Shown: in pieces, positions 17,568 to 26,740 of the stretch
How positions within the stretch are numbered: the stretch's first letter is position 1
How the letters are laid out: the number at the start of each line of letters is the position of its first letter
Assembly (NCBI GenBank): GCA_037968555.1
Contig: JBBKVS010000171.1
Span: 1 to 40,338, forward strand
Direction: 5' to 3'
Length of the DNA stretch: 40,338 nt
DNA from: JAWXBM01 sp037968555
GTDB lineage: Bacteria; Pseudomonadota; Gammaproteobacteria; Xanthomonadales; SZUA-36
Position numbers and translations under genes: made by a program
Notes under the pieces: model-generated
Databases searched by the model: none
Told to the model about the DNA's origin: nothing
What the model saw: only the letters and a program-made list of their open reading frames with translations

Positions 17568-18551
17568 TTATCCGCGAACGCTGCGCGCTCCGCCCAGGTC
17601 GGCACGGCAGATGTGCACAAAGCCCAGTTCATTCTGTCGATAATGCTGGTTCAGCCAGTCGGCCGTTGCTGTGGCAACCAAGCTATCATCGGCTATGGCG
17701 AAAATCGTCGGGCCCGAGCCTGAGATACCAACTGCCAAGGCGCCCAGTTTCAACAATGCCTCACGCGCTTCATCAAAGCCGGGTAACAATGCGCGCCTGT
17801 AGGGCTCCGCAATCAGATCGTGCATGGACGAGGCCGCCAGTCGCGTTTTACCGGTGTATAGGGCATAAACAAACTGGGCGAACTGGGCGCCATGATTTAC
17901 CACTGTTTTACGGGGTAACTGTTCAGGCAATACGGACCGTGCTTCGCGCGTGACCAACTCCGTACCCGGCCAGCACACCACCGCCTGCCAACGCACCGGC
18001 CAGGGCAGAGCATATTCTGCCTGGCTGCTGGGTGGACACAGTCTCAATCCGCCATACAGGCAAGGCGCGATATTATCGAGATGAACCTCACCGCTGATTC
18101 CGCCTTCGGCCACAGCCATCAGGTGGAAAATTTCCCGGGATGTGAGCGGATTGCCATGCCAGCGGTTCAAAGCTTCCAGGGTGGCCACTACCGAAGTGGC
18201 ACTGGAACCCAGCCCGCTACCTATGGGCAGATTTTTTTCCAGAACGACGCGTGCCATCTGCACCGGTTTGTCGCGCTGTTGCATTTCCTGTTGGAACAAA
18301 CGACAGCATTTGAGCACGATGTTGTGTTCAGGATCATCCGGTAGCTTGTCGGCAAAAGGTCCGCGACAGACCAAGTCCCAGTCATCCCCGCTGGAGGGGC
18401 TGAGTTCGACTATGTCACCCAGCAATGTGCCATCGATCGGTGCGAGTGCCAGCCCCAGGGCATCAAAACCCACCGAAACATTACCCACGGACGCAGGCGC
18501 ATAGACGCGCAAAGTAGTCTGAGTTGATGCGGCGGCTCCAGTTGCGCTCAT
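17568..18551 (-). CDS. thrB: Homoserine kinase
   Basis: A 327-residue GHMP kinase that phosphorylates homoserine. The ATP-binding motif is LPIGSGLGSSATS (about 109-120), with the N-terminal APASVGNVSVGFDALG and the C-terminal GISGSGPTIFAI motifs of the family. The start is placed at ATG 18551, whose ATGA overlaps the thrA stop; an ATG 8 codons upstream is possible but less likely. Confidence 0.95.
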   Translation of the reverse strand: MSATGAAASTQTTLRVYAPASVGNVSVGFDALGLALAPIDGTLLGDIVELSPSSGDDWDLVCRGPFADKLPDDPEHNIVLKCCRLFQQEMQQRDKPVQMARVVLEKNLPIGSGLGSSATSVVATLEALNRWHGNPLTSREIFHLMAVAEGGISGEVHLDNIAPCLYGGLRLCPPSSQAEYALPWPVRWQAVVCWPGTELVTREARSVLPEQLPRKTVVNHGAQFAQFVYALYTGKTRLAASSMHDLIAEPYRRALLPGFDEAREALLKLGALAVGISGSGPTIFAIADDSLVATATADWLNQHYRQNELGFVHICRADLGGARSVRG

Positions 18552-21043
18552 GAGCGTTGATCCAACGGCCGCCACACGGTGCGCAACAGGTCACCGAATA
18601 CACCGGCTGCAGTCACCGCCGCACCCGCACCATAACCGCGCAACACCATGGGTATGGGCTGGTAATAATGGGTATGCAACACCAGTGCGTTTTCGCCATC
18701 CCGTATAGCGCCCAGTGGCTTGTCTTTGGGCACAGCAACCACTGCTACCCGGCACTTGCCATCCATCACGCTGCCTACATAACGCAACACTTTGCCCTCA
18801 GCTGCTGCAGTTGACACTTTTTCTGCGAATGCCGCATCAAGCTTCTGCAGGGCTGGCAATAAATCGGCCTTGGCCACATCGGCAATGCTATCCATAGGCA
18901 CAGCAGGCTCAACTTCAACGTCGGATAATTCCAGTTGCAGGCCGATCTCGCGTGCCACGATCAACAGCTTTCTTGCCACATCCATGCCCGACAGATCATC
19001 GCGTGGATCGGGTTCGGTATAACCCAGATCCATGGCTTTGGCCACGGCCTGTGATACCGGCATACCGTCTTCCAGCAGGCCAAAGATCATCGACAAGGAA
19101 CCCGACAGAATGCCCTCGAAGGATTTCAACTCATCACCGGAACGGATCAGGCCCTGCAGAGTATCCATGATGGGCAGGCCGGCGCCGACATTGGTTTCAT
19201 ACAGGAACTTACGGAAATTACGCGAGGCAGCATTGCGCATTTCATGATAATAGGCCAACGATGAAGTATTGGCTTTCTTGTTGGCGCAAACCACGTTGAA
19301 TCCGGCTTCCAGCAAGCGCACGTATTGGTCTGCCAGCTCCTCGGCCGTGCTGCAATCGACTATGGTCGGATTCAACAAACCCAGGCGATCACGAATAGCG
19401 ATCACATCTTCCAGGCTATAGGCCTGGCCTTCTTTTTCCAGCTGCTGCTGCCATTGCGACAGGTCAACCACATCATCCGCCACCAACAGCTGGCGGCTGT
19501 TGGCGATGGCGCGCACGCGCAGTTCCACATCCTGTTCCAGCAGCTTGGGTGACTGCTGAGCAATCTGTCGCAACAACTCCCCACCCACATTGCCGCAACC
19601 CAGCAAAATGACATCAATATGAGTAGTACGACTGAAAAAGGCGGTGTGACAGGCGCGGGTAGCCGATTGGGCTTCATCACCCTGCACTACCACGGCGATG
19701 GCACACTCGGTAGAGCCCTGGGCAATCACTTCCACGTTCACACCGGCCGAGGAAATGGCGGTCAGGAAACGTGCAGCGATGCCGCGATAATGTTTCATGC
19801 CCTCGCCCACCAGCGAAACCACAGCGCGATTACCTTGCACCAGGATGTCGTCTATCAGTTTGTGCAAACGCTCGAAATGGAATTCTTCTTCCAGTGCACG
19901 GCGGGCCTTGTCGGCATCCGCCTGCTTCACGCACAGGGTGATGCTGTATTCAGAGGAAGCCTGCACGATCAGCAATATGGAAATCGAACGGCTGGCGAGT
20001 GCATCCATAACCCGGCGGGCTATGCCCACCCGGCCGCGCAAGCCACCACCGTGCAGGGTGATGGAGGCCACATTCTGTAAATGCGAAATACCGCGCACCA
20101 CGTGGCTACGCTTGGCATCGCGATGAATCAGGGTGCCGGCCTGCTCAGGATCATAGGTATTGCGGATTTCGCACAACACATCCTTGGCGGACAGCGGTGT
20201 CAAGGCCTTGGCAGAGATCACCTTGGCGCCGAAATAACTCAGCTCCATGGCCTCTTCATAAGAGACTTCAGTCAGGCACTGGGCATTGGAAACAATGCGC
20301 GGATCGGCGGTAAAGAAACCGTCCACGTCTTTCCAGATTTGGCAGCGGGAAGCACCCGCGGCGGCAGCAATGGCCGCGGCAGAATAATCCGTGCCGTTAC
20401 GACCCAATAGCTGGATCTCGCCGTCTGCATTGCGGCCATAAAATCCGGGCAGCACCAGTACTTTCACATCATCGCTCAAGCGCGCTTTCAGCAAGGGACC
20501 AGCAGCTTCGATATCCACCAGCGAATCCAGCCAGTCCTCGTTGGCCAGCGGCAGCACATCGGTATCAGACCAGGCAGCCGCAATGCCGCGATGCTGCAGT
20601 AAATCCACCATCAGACGGCTGGAGAAGCCTTCACCGCTGGCCAGTATGCGTGCACGGATACGATCGGGACACTGGCCCAGCAATCGTACACCCTCGATGC
20701 GCTGCGCCAATTGTTCGCGCTGCTCTTGCAGGCAAGCTAAGCCCAATGGCGTGGCTATACCCTGCGCTGCCATGTCATCGAGTATCGACTGTTGCCGCTG
20801 CAGTGCTTCATCCAGCGGTTGCTGGCCTTTTTCGCCTTCAACGGATTGGTCGATAGCGGCTTGCAACAAATCGGTCACGCCCTTGACTGCCGACAACACC
20901 ACGATCACCTGGCCATCACCACCGTGATGCTGGATAACCTCGGCACTGGCCTCGAAGCCCACCAGGTCCGCCAAAGACGTGCCACCGAATTTCTGTACCA
21001 GCAGATTTGCGGGTAATTTGCCTGTCGCACTCGCCGAATTCAT
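18548..21043 (-). CDS. thrA: Bifunctional aspartokinase / homoserine dehydrogenase
   Basis: An 831-residue fusion that phosphorylates aspartate and later reduces aspartate semialdehyde to homoserine. The aspartokinase part begins with VQKFGGTS (16-23) and includes LLGRNGTDYSAA and the WKDVDGFFTADPR loop. A regulatory ACT pair spans about 320-470 (VASITLHGGG, VVSLVGEGMKHYRGIAARF, TECAIAVVV), so threonine feedback is likely, as in E. coli ThrA. The homoserine dehydrogenase part starts at about 475 with LGCGNVGGELL and includes NKKAN and EGILSGSLSMIFGLLEDG. Its start overlaps the asnB stop by ATGA. Confidence 0.96.
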   Translation of the reverse strand: MNSASATGKLPANLLVQKFGGTSLADLVGFEASAEVIQHHGGDGQVIVVLSAVKGVTDLLQAAIDQSVEGEKGQQPLDEALQRQQSILDDMAAQGIATPLGLACLQEQREQLAQRIEGVRLLGQCPDRIRARILASGEGFSSRLMVDLLQHRGIAAAWSDTDVLPLANEDWLDSLVDIEAAGPLLKARLSDDVKVLVLPGFYGRNADGEIQLLGRNGTDYSAAAIAAAAGASRCQIWKDVDGFFTADPRIVSNAQCLTEVSYEEAMELSYFGAKVISAKALTPLSAKDVLCEIRNTYDPEQAGTLIHRDAKRSHVVRGISHLQNVASITLHGGGLRGRVGIARRVMDALASRSISILLIVQASSEYSITLCVKQADADKARRALEEEFHFERLHKLIDDILVQGNRAVVSLVGEGMKHYRGIAARFLTAISSAGVNVEVIAQGSTECAIAVVVQGDEAQSATRACHTAFFSRTTHIDVILLGCGNVGGELLRQIAQQSPKLLEQDVELRVRAIANSRQLLVADDVVDLSQWQQQLEKEGQAYSLEDVIAIRDRLGLLNPTIVDCSTAEELADQYVRLLEAGFNVVCANKKANTSSLAYYHEMRNAASRNFRKFLYETNVGAGLPIMDTLQGLIRSGDELKSFEGILSGSLSMIFGLLEDGMPVSQAVAKAMDLGYTEPDPRDDLSGMDVARKLLIVAREIGLQLELSDVEVEPAVPMDSIADVAKADLLPALQKLDAAFAEKVSTAAAEGKVLRYVGSVMDGKCRVAVVAVPKDKPLGAIRDGENALVLHTHYYQPIPMVLRGYGAGAAVTAAGVFGDLLRTVWRPLDQRS

Positions 21044-22734
21044 TGGGCATCACCCGCATAACCGTGTTGATGCACTGAACGCATGGCACGCCCCGAAGGA
21101 TCGTTCATCTCCTGCAGTGATTTATCCCACAACACCGCTTCCGGTGTACTGCAGGCCACCGTTGGCCCGCCAGGGACTGTTTGGGCAGCAGACGCCAGGG
21201 GGAATTGCTTCTCAAACAGGCTGCGGAAATAATAGCCTTCCTTTGAAGTCGGTGGATTGAAAGGAAAGCGCCCGGCAGCACGCGCCATATCGCCATCGCT
21301 GACCATTTCCTTGGCATGGTCTTTTACCGCGTCAATCCAGCCATAGCCCACACCGTCGGAGAATTGTTCTTTCTGCCGCCAGGTGATTTCATCCGGCAAC
21401 ATGTCGGCAAAAGCTTCGCGCAGGATATATTTTTCGATTTTGCGCGTGCCGTCTTTTTGCAGGCCTGCCATCTTGTCCGCAGGGTTCAGGCGCATGGCCA
21501 CATCGAGGAATCGCGTATCGAGAAAGGGCACGCGCGCTTCCACACCCCAGGCCGCCATGGCCTTATTGGCACGCAGGCAATCGTAACTGTGCAGGCGTGA
21601 CAATTTACGCACGGTTTCTTCGTGAAATGCCCGTGGGTTCGGTGCCTTGTGGAAATACAGATAGCCACCAAAAATTTCGTCGGCACCCTCGCCGGACAAC
21701 ACCATTTTGATGCCCATGGCGTGGATCTTGCGAGCCATCAAATACATCGGGGTGGCTGCGCGGATGGAGGTCACATCGTAAGTTTCGAGGTGATAAATCA
21801 CCTCTTCCAGCGCATCCAGGCCTTCCTGGATGGTGAAAGTAAAACCGTGATGCACGGTACCGATGTGTTTGGCGGCTTTCTCAGCGGCGGCCAGATCCGG
21901 CGAGCCTTCCAGACCCACGGCGAAGGAATGCAGGCGCGGCCACCAGGCGGGGCTGCGCTCATCATCTTCCACCCGCATGGCGGCATGTTTGGCAGCCAGA
22001 GCAGCGGTGATGGAGGAATCCAGGCCGCCGGACAACAATACGCCGTAAGGCACGTCGGTCATCAAATGGCTCTTGACTGCATCTTCCATTGCATCGCGCA
22101 AGGCAACTCGATCGGAAGTGGCATTCTCCACCGCTTCGAAGTTTTCCCAATCGCGCTGGTACCAGCGTTGCGGTTCAGCTTGGCCGCTGACCCAGTAATG
22201 CCCGGGCGGAAACTCATGCACCTGGTTACATACATCCATCAGGGCTTTCATTTCAGAAGCTACATACAGTTGACCATGCGCATCATGGCCGTAATACAAG
22301 GGAATGATGCCCATGGGATCACGCGCCATCATCCAGCGATCAGCCTCCTCGTCGTACAACACGAAAGCGAACATGCCGCGCAGTTGGTCGAGAAAATCCG
22401 GGCCGTGCTGCAGATACAGTGGCAAAATGACTTCGCAATCGGATTCGGTATTGAAGTGGTAGTTGCCGTCCAACTGCTGGCGAATTTCCTGGTGATTGTA
22501 AATTTCACCATTGACGGCCAAGGCTTGCTTGCCCGATTCGCTGATCAGTGGCTGGGCGCCTGTATTCACATCAACGATGGCCAGACGCTCGTGCGCCAGC
22601 ACCGCTTTTTCTGAAGTCCAGATACCGCTCCAGTCGGGGCCGCGGTGACGCAGCAAGCGTGATTGCTGCAAGGCTATTTTACGGACGGACTGGCCGTCCT
22701 GGCGTACATCCAGCACGCCAAAAATGGAACACAT
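21040..22734 (-). CDS. asnB: Asparagine synthase (glutamine-hydrolysing)
   Basis: A 564-residue class B asparagine synthetase. The N-terminal glutaminase has the nucleophile Cys2 (MCSIFGVLD), with LRHRGPDWSG, LAIVDVNTGAQPL and NGEIYNH. The ATP-pyrophosphatase domain has SGGLDSS at 235-241 and LSGEGADEIFGGY further on. It makes asparagine from aspartate, glutamine and ATP. A GAGG ribosome-binding site lies 7 nt before the ATG. It heads the run asnB-thrA-thrB-thrC, so both users of aspartate share one transcript. I found no threonine/isoleucine-rich leader peptide in the 270 nt upstream. Confidence 0.96.
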   Translation of the reverse strand: MCSIFGVLDVRQDGQSVRKIALQQSRLLRHRGPDWSGIWTSEKAVLAHERLAIVDVNTGAQPLISESGKQALAVNGEIYNHQEIRQQLDGNYHFNTESDCEVILPLYLQHGPDFLDQLRGMFAFVLYDEEADRWMMARDPMGIIPLYYGHDAHGQLYVASEMKALMDVCNQVHEFPPGHYWVSGQAEPQRWYQRDWENFEAVENATSDRVALRDAMEDAVKSHLMTDVPYGVLLSGGLDSSITAALAAKHAAMRVEDDERSPAWWPRLHSFAVGLEGSPDLAAAEKAAKHIGTVHHGFTFTIQEGLDALEEVIYHLETYDVTSIRAATPMYLMARKIHAMGIKMVLSGEGADEIFGGYLYFHKAPNPRAFHEETVRKLSRLHSYDCLRANKAMAAWGVEARVPFLDTRFLDVAMRLNPADKMAGLQKDGTRKIEKYILREAFADMLPDEITWRQKEQFSDGVGYGWIDAVKDHAKEMVSDGDMARAAGRFPFNPPTSKEGYYFRSLFEKQFPLASAAQTVPGGPTVACSTPEAVLWDKSLQEMNDPSGRAMRSVHQHGYAGDAQ

Positions 22735-23006
22735 GGTGGGACCTCACTAATGAATCCGGATTTTAAGGGAGGCAGATTGAATTATTATGTAAGCCTCAAC
22801 ATCACTCCAGGCTGGCCCCATACCGCCATGGTGAACCAACCCGACCCTCAATACTAAGCGCTCCGGCGCGCGCGGTCTATGGTCAAAGCAATGATTTATC
22901 TGCCTTTCCTGAACGTGCTTCGTGATCTCCGTCCCATCTAAGGGCCTAAAGCTCGGAAACCAGCTTGCACATGATGCCAACGGGATCAAATCTAACTTGA
23001 TGAGCT

Positions 23007-23429
23007 TCAGTTTCCAGCCTGCGCCGGAATGACTGCTACCTGTCCGGCCAGCAATATTTCGGCATTCAGGTTGTTAGTGCCCGGCAGACTGTCGCGGAGC
23101 AGGTCTGCGCCAGGATCAGAGCTGTAAACATCCAGGCACTCGGTCAGTTGCCTGATTTTTCGTATGAGCAGATTCAGTCGATCAGCTTGCAGTTGATCGA
23201 AACGGAGTTCCAGCCGGATATCGTCTGCATTGCAGGGTGTGACCTGGGCGAGACGGGGCACCAGTTCAAACAGGCACAGCAGCGCAAACACCCTGGCCAG
23301 GGAACCGGGAAACCGTTCCAGAAATATTGTGATGTCTACACTTGCTAAAGCTGCCTCGGGCGCATGCCCGGTGGTGTGTACGCTGTACACGTCTTCCTGG
23401 CCTGACAGATTGGGCAATGTTGGCGCCAT
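23007..23429 (-). CDS. Small ACT-like domain protein (IlvM-like)
   Basis: A 140-residue protein that I place with the small ACT-domain group from its pattern rather than a clear motif. Residues about 29-100 read as strand-helix-strand-strand-helix-strand: ASVDITIFLERFPGSLARVF (ligand-type glycine-leucine turn), DIRLELRFDQ, then LNLLIRKIRQLTECLDVY. The layout resembles the small subunit of acetolactate synthase (IlvM/IlvH), but no large subunit is nearby. AAAGGA lies 7 nt before its ATG, which supports translation. It is divergent from an Lrp/AsnC regulator. The last residues, AVIPAQAG, are encoded by a GTCATTCCGG-type repeat, so the C-terminus may have been altered by insertion. It could instead be an unrelated hypothetical protein. 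Confidence 0.6.
   Translation of the reverse strand: MAPTLPNLSGQEDVYSVHTTGHAPEAALASVDITIFLERFPGSLARVFALLCLFELVPRLAQVTPCNADDIRLELRFDQLQADRLNLLIRKIRQLTECLDVYSSDPGADLLRDSLPGTNNLNAEILLAGQVAVIPAQAGN
23012..23033 (-). repeat. REP-like repeat at the 3' end of the ACT-like gene
   Basis: On the minus strand it reads GTCATTCCGGCGCAGGCTGG followed by AA, matching the start of the dispersed repeat at 14167-14202. It encodes the C-terminal VIPAQAG of the ACT-like protein and ends just before its stop. Confidence 0.5.
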
Positions 23430-23513
23430 GGGGCCATCCTTTCACAATTTTATTCATGGTAAACCCAAATTGGCGTTTTTTTGTTGCGATTACCTTGAAT
23501 GTTTGTAAATATA

Positions 23514-23536
23514 TGAATAGTTTATACGTGTATTCA
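23514..23536. promoter_or_regulatory. Possible Lrp-type operator in divergent promoter region
   Basis: TGAATA (23514-23519) and TATTCA (23531-23536) form an inverted repeat in a very AT-rich 114-nt gap between the divergent ACT-like and Lrp genes. Lrp/AsnC regulators commonly bind AT-rich inverted repeats next to their own gene. The repeat lies just before the lrp-like start, so it would fit autoregulation. Confidence 0.3.
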
Positions 23537-23543
23537 AATTTAT

Positions 23544-24023
23544 ATGACTGAATCTATTCACGCATTAAAACTCGACCGAACGGACCGCCGCATCCTTCGC
23601 CTGCTGCAGACGGAGGCGGATATCTCGGCCAATCTGATTGGCGAGAAAATCGGTGCATCACAAGCCACTGTATGGCGCCGCATCCAGCACATGCGTGACA
23701 GCGGATTGATTCCGCCGCAGGTGGTCACGCTGGATCGGAAGAAGGCGGGATTCAATGCCATGGTATTTGCCCAGGTCAAACTCAATTCGCAAGGGCGCGC
23801 CAACTTGTCTGCTTTTTCGGAAGCCATGCAGGGCTTTCCGGAAGTGCTGGAATGTTACGTGATGATGGGCAATATCGACTTCCTGTTGCGCATTGTTGCT
23901 GCCGATATCGAGGCCTATGAAAAATTCTTTTTCGAGAAGCTTTCAGCGGTTCCGGGCATACAGGAAATCACCTCCAGCATTGCCTTGTCGGAAATCAAAC
24001 ACACCCGGGAGTTGCCAATCTAG
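23544..24023 (+). CDS. Lrp/AsnC-family transcriptional regulator
   Basis: A 159-residue feast/famine regulator. The helix-turn-helix is near the N-terminus (DRTDRRILRLLQTEADISANLIGEKIGASQATVWRRI split around residues 13-47). It is followed by the linker and a RAM/AsnC ligand domain, with VLECYVMMGNIDFLLRIVA and the closing VPGIQEITSSIALSEIKHT. No clear Shine-Dalgarno precedes ATG 23544. Such proteins sense amino acids. Given its neighbours, the divergent ACT-like gene and the asnB-thr operon beyond it are plausible targets, though this is inferred from position only. Confidence 0.93.
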   Translation: MTESIHALKLDRTDRRILRLLQTEADISANLIGEKIGASQATVWRRIQHMRDSGLIPPQVVTLDRKKAGFNAMVFAQVKLNSQGRANLSAFSEAMQGFPEVLECYVMMGNIDFLLRIVAADIEAYEKFFFEKLSAVPGIQEITSSIALSEIKHTRELPI

Positions 24024-24067
24024 ACCTGGCGGGATATCGCCTGTTTAGCCCGCATATTTAGCTACGT

Positions 24068-24101
24068 CTTTCCAGATTTTGCGCAGCAAACACCTGGAAG
24101 G
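24068..24101. terminator. Possible bidirectional terminator hairpin
   Basis: CTTTCCAG (24068-24075) pairs with CTGGAAGG (24094-24101) with one G-U, between the convergent lrp-like and mscS-like genes. The loop is 18 nt and there is no strong U-tract. Confidence 0.3.
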
Positions 24102-24113
24102 ACGGTCAAATTA

Positions 24114-25421
24114 TTAATCGCTGGGTTTTGCTTTACCGGACGATAATTGTTCAAACTCCACCGGTGTACGCATAATGATTTCGCGATGTGGGAAGGGAAT
24201 CGCGACATTGTGTTCCTTGAAGGTGTCCCACAAAGCCAACAACACCTGGCCACGTATGTTGGTCAATCCTTCACGTGGATCGGTAATCCAGAAGCGCAGC
24301 ACAAAATCCAGCGAGGAATCCCCAAATGCGGTCATCCAACAGACCGGTGTCTTGTACTCATAAACGCGAGAACAGGTTTGCGCTGCTTCGATAGCCAGCG
24401 CACTCACCTGGTGTGGATCACTGCTGTAAGACACCCCAAAGGGCACATCCAGCCGCACCAGCTCGTCTGAAAAGGACCAGTTAATCACCTCGCGGGTGAT
24501 GAAGTCTTCATTCGGTATCAGGTACTCTCGCCCATCACGCGTCACCACACTGACAAAGCGGGCCCGCAACTCGCGTATCCAGCCAAAAGTTTCACCCAGC
24601 GTAATGGTGTCGCCGGGCTTGATGGACCGGTCCATCAGGATGATGATGCCGGAGATGAAATTCGACACCACTTTCTGCAAGCCGAAGCCCAGGCCGACAC
24701 CGATGGCACCGGAGAAAACAGTGAAGACGGTAAGATCGATACCCAGCCCGGAAAGGCCCATTACGGTGGCCATCACGATCAAGGTGATCTTGACGACCTT
24801 GCCAATCAGAACACGCAAGGAGGGCGTGAGGTCTTCCGACTTCTGAAGTTGCCCATCCAGAAAATCGCCGATTCTGATGGATAACCACAGCAGGGCACCC
24901 ATCAACACCAGAACTTTGATAACCAACCAGGCCGAAAGCCGGAAGTTGCCAACAGAAAAGCCCAGAGCATCCAGGAAAACGATCGCCTCGCTGGTCAACC
25001 CTGTCAGGTGCAAGGCCACATAGGACCACACCAGTATCGCCACTGATCGGCCCAACAAGCGGCTGGTGATGGCTTGAGATACCAAGCGGATCACCAACCA
25101 GGCCAGCGCTAACAGCATCGAAGTGGATACCAGGTAAACCGATCCCGGCCAGTCCGTCTGTTTCATCAGCATCAGGGCCAATCCCGCCAGGACGATGAAA
25201 ACAGCCCAGCCCAGCCGCCGTAACAAAATGACAAACAGCCGCAGGCGGCGGCGATCCGGTGATTCAATGGCGCGAATACGGGCTTCGAGGCGGGGCTCCA
25301 ACTTCCAGGCCACCACCCGGGCAATCAAAAGCAATAGCAACAGAATAAACAGCTGACGTACCACTGCGGTCTCGCTGAGCAGCAGTATCAGTTGTTCGCT
25401 CAGTTCAGCCCCGAATTGCAT
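24114..25421 (-). CDS. MscS-family mechanosensitive channel
   Basis: A 435-residue inner-membrane protein. It has about six membrane segments in the first 260 residues, more than the three of classic MscS, then the pore-lining helix and MscS core: VFSGAIGVGLGFGLQKVVSNFISGIIIL, then DRSIKPGDTI, then REYLIPNEDFITREVINWS. The C-terminal alpha/beta vestibule (SSLDFVLRFWITDP, ending HNVAIPFPHREI) is complete. Such channels open under membrane tension and release solutes on hypo-osmotic shock. It is transcribed alone, divergent from the deacylase gene. Confidence 0.92.
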   Translation of the reverse strand: MQFGAELSEQLILLLSETAVVRQLFILLLLLLIARVVAWKLEPRLEARIRAIESPDRRRLRLFVILLRRLGWAVFIVLAGLALMLMKQTDWPGSVYLVSTSMLLALAWLVIRLVSQAITSRLLGRSVAILVWSYVALHLTGLTSEAIVFLDALGFSVGNFRLSAWLVIKVLVLMGALLWLSIRIGDFLDGQLQKSEDLTPSLRVLIGKVVKITLIVMATVMGLSGLGIDLTVFTVFSGAIGVGLGFGLQKVVSNFISGIIILMDRSIKPGDTITLGETFGWIRELRARFVSVVTRDGREYLIPNEDFITREVINWSFSDELVRLDVPFGVSYSSDPHQVSALAIEAAQTCSRVYEYKTPVCWMTAFGDSSLDFVLRFWITDPREGLTNIRGQVLLALWDTFKEHNVAIPFPHREIIMRTPVEFEQLSSGKAKPSD

Positions 25422-25575
25422 GATCTTGTTAATGCAGTCTCTCCAGCTTGCAGATATTCGCCAGCGGCAGCGCCGATATTCGCGCTGCGAATCAAGCTAC
25501 CAGTTTAAAGCATGCGAGACTCTGGGGGCATGCGCTATCATCCCGGGTCTGATATCAGCGCCCTGGAGCAAGACC

Positions 25576-26631
25576 ATGCAATTCCCAAGTTTCGTTCGTT
25601 ACCTGGTGGCAGCACTCATTTTGCTGGCCTGTGGCGCAACACTGGCAGCAGAGCCCAGACGAATCGCGGATTTACAGGCAGCGCCGGGTGAAGTGGTGTC
25701 GGGTTATCTGCATATTGCTGCGCTGAATGATGCGGGTGCTGAAATTCCGGTGTCCATCATCCACGGCGCCAAGCCCGGCCCCACGCTGGCATTAATCGCC
25801 GGAACGCATGGTTATGAATACGCTGGCATCATTGCCCTGCAGCGCATCCGACAGTCCATTAACCCGACCGATGTCAGTGGCACTTTACTGCTGGTACACA
25901 TCGCCAACCCGCCATCTTTTTACGGTCGAACCATTTACTACAGCCCGGCCGATGGTAAAAATCTGAATCGGGTTTATCCCGGGAAAGTCGATGGCACACT
26001 GAGTGAACGGATTGCCCTGGCTATCACACAGAATGTAATCGAGCAGGCCGATTTCCTGATCGACTTGCATGCCGGTGATGGCAACGAGGCGCTGCGGCCA
26101 TATGTTTATCTGCCCGAAACCGGCCAGGCTGAGCTGGATGCCGCCAGTCGTGGGCTGGCGATTGCTTTTGGCCTGGACCATATCGTGCTGGACAAGGGCA
26201 GGGCGCAACCACCTGAAGCCTCGCTCTACACCGATCAGACAGCGATATCACGCGGCATACCGGCCATCACCACCGAAACCGGCCAGCTGGGCTTGAGTGA
26301 TGACTACTGGGTCAGCCTGGCAGAGGACGGCATTCTCAATGTGATGCGCCACCTCGGCATGTTGCCCGGCTCCGTCACTCCGAACGAAAACGTGGTCTGG
26401 CTGGAGGATTACGAAGTGGTCCGTGCATCACAGAATGGTATTTTCCGCCCAGCCGTGCGCGATGGCTACGCGGTAGCCGAGAACGGTTTGCTGGGTGAAT
26501 TGGTGGATGCCTTTGGTGTACACATTGAAGACATACGCTCACCGTTTGCCGGGGTGGTTAACTACGTACTGGGCACGCCCCCTGTCAGCGAGGGCGAGCC
26601 TGTGGCCATGGTGAGTAAACTCAAGCCGTGA
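25576..26631 (+). CDS. Secreted succinylglutamate desuccinylase/aspartoacylase-family protein
   Basis: A 351-residue M14-type zinc deacylase/carboxypeptidase relative. ATG 25576 is chosen because GGAG lies 7 nt upstream and it starts a good signal peptide (ending near TLAAEP); the longer frame from 25420 overlaps the divergent mscS-like gene. Zinc ligands are H78 and E81 (AGTHGYEYAG) and H165 (IDLHAGDG). The substrate-binding NLNRVYPG (about 129-136) and the catalytic Glu in TTETGQLG are also present. The C-terminal beta domain (EDIRSPFAGVVNYVLGTPPVSEGEPV) is typical of the AstE/AspA group. Because of the signal peptide it should act in the periplasm; the natural substrate is unknown. Confidence 0.88.
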   Translation: MQFPSFVRYLVAALILLACGATLAAEPRRIADLQAAPGEVVSGYLHIAALNDAGAEIPVSIIHGAKPGPTLALIAGTHGYEYAGIIALQRIRQSINPTDVSGTLLLVHIANPPSFYGRTIYYSPADGKNLNRVYPGKVDGTLSERIALAITQNVIEQADFLIDLHAGDGNEALRPYVYLPETGQAELDAASRGLAIAFGLDHIVLDKGRAQPPEASLYTDQTAISRGIPAITTETGQLGLSDDYWVSLAEDGILNVMRHLGMLPGSVTPNENVVWLEDYEVVRASQNGIFRPAVRDGYAVAENGLLGELVDAFGVHIEDIRSPFAGVVNYVLGTPPVSEGEPVAMVSKLKP

Positions 26632-26740
26632 TTGTCGCATTCAATTGCCTTTGTGTTTGTCGCAACCAACGATCTGCGATTTCTGGGCTAGAATGACAAA
26701 AAGCTCCACCCATTTGTTTATTTATGCGAGGAATTAAGTC

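Noticed and set aside
21622..22614. 330-codon open frame antisense to asnB
   Set aside because: Inside asnB, whose Cys2 and SGGLDSS motifs are intact; no independent support.
22747..22989. 80-codon frame upstream of asnB as a thr leader peptide
   Set aside because: It has no run of threonine or isoleucine codons and no attenuator-like alternating hairpins were found.
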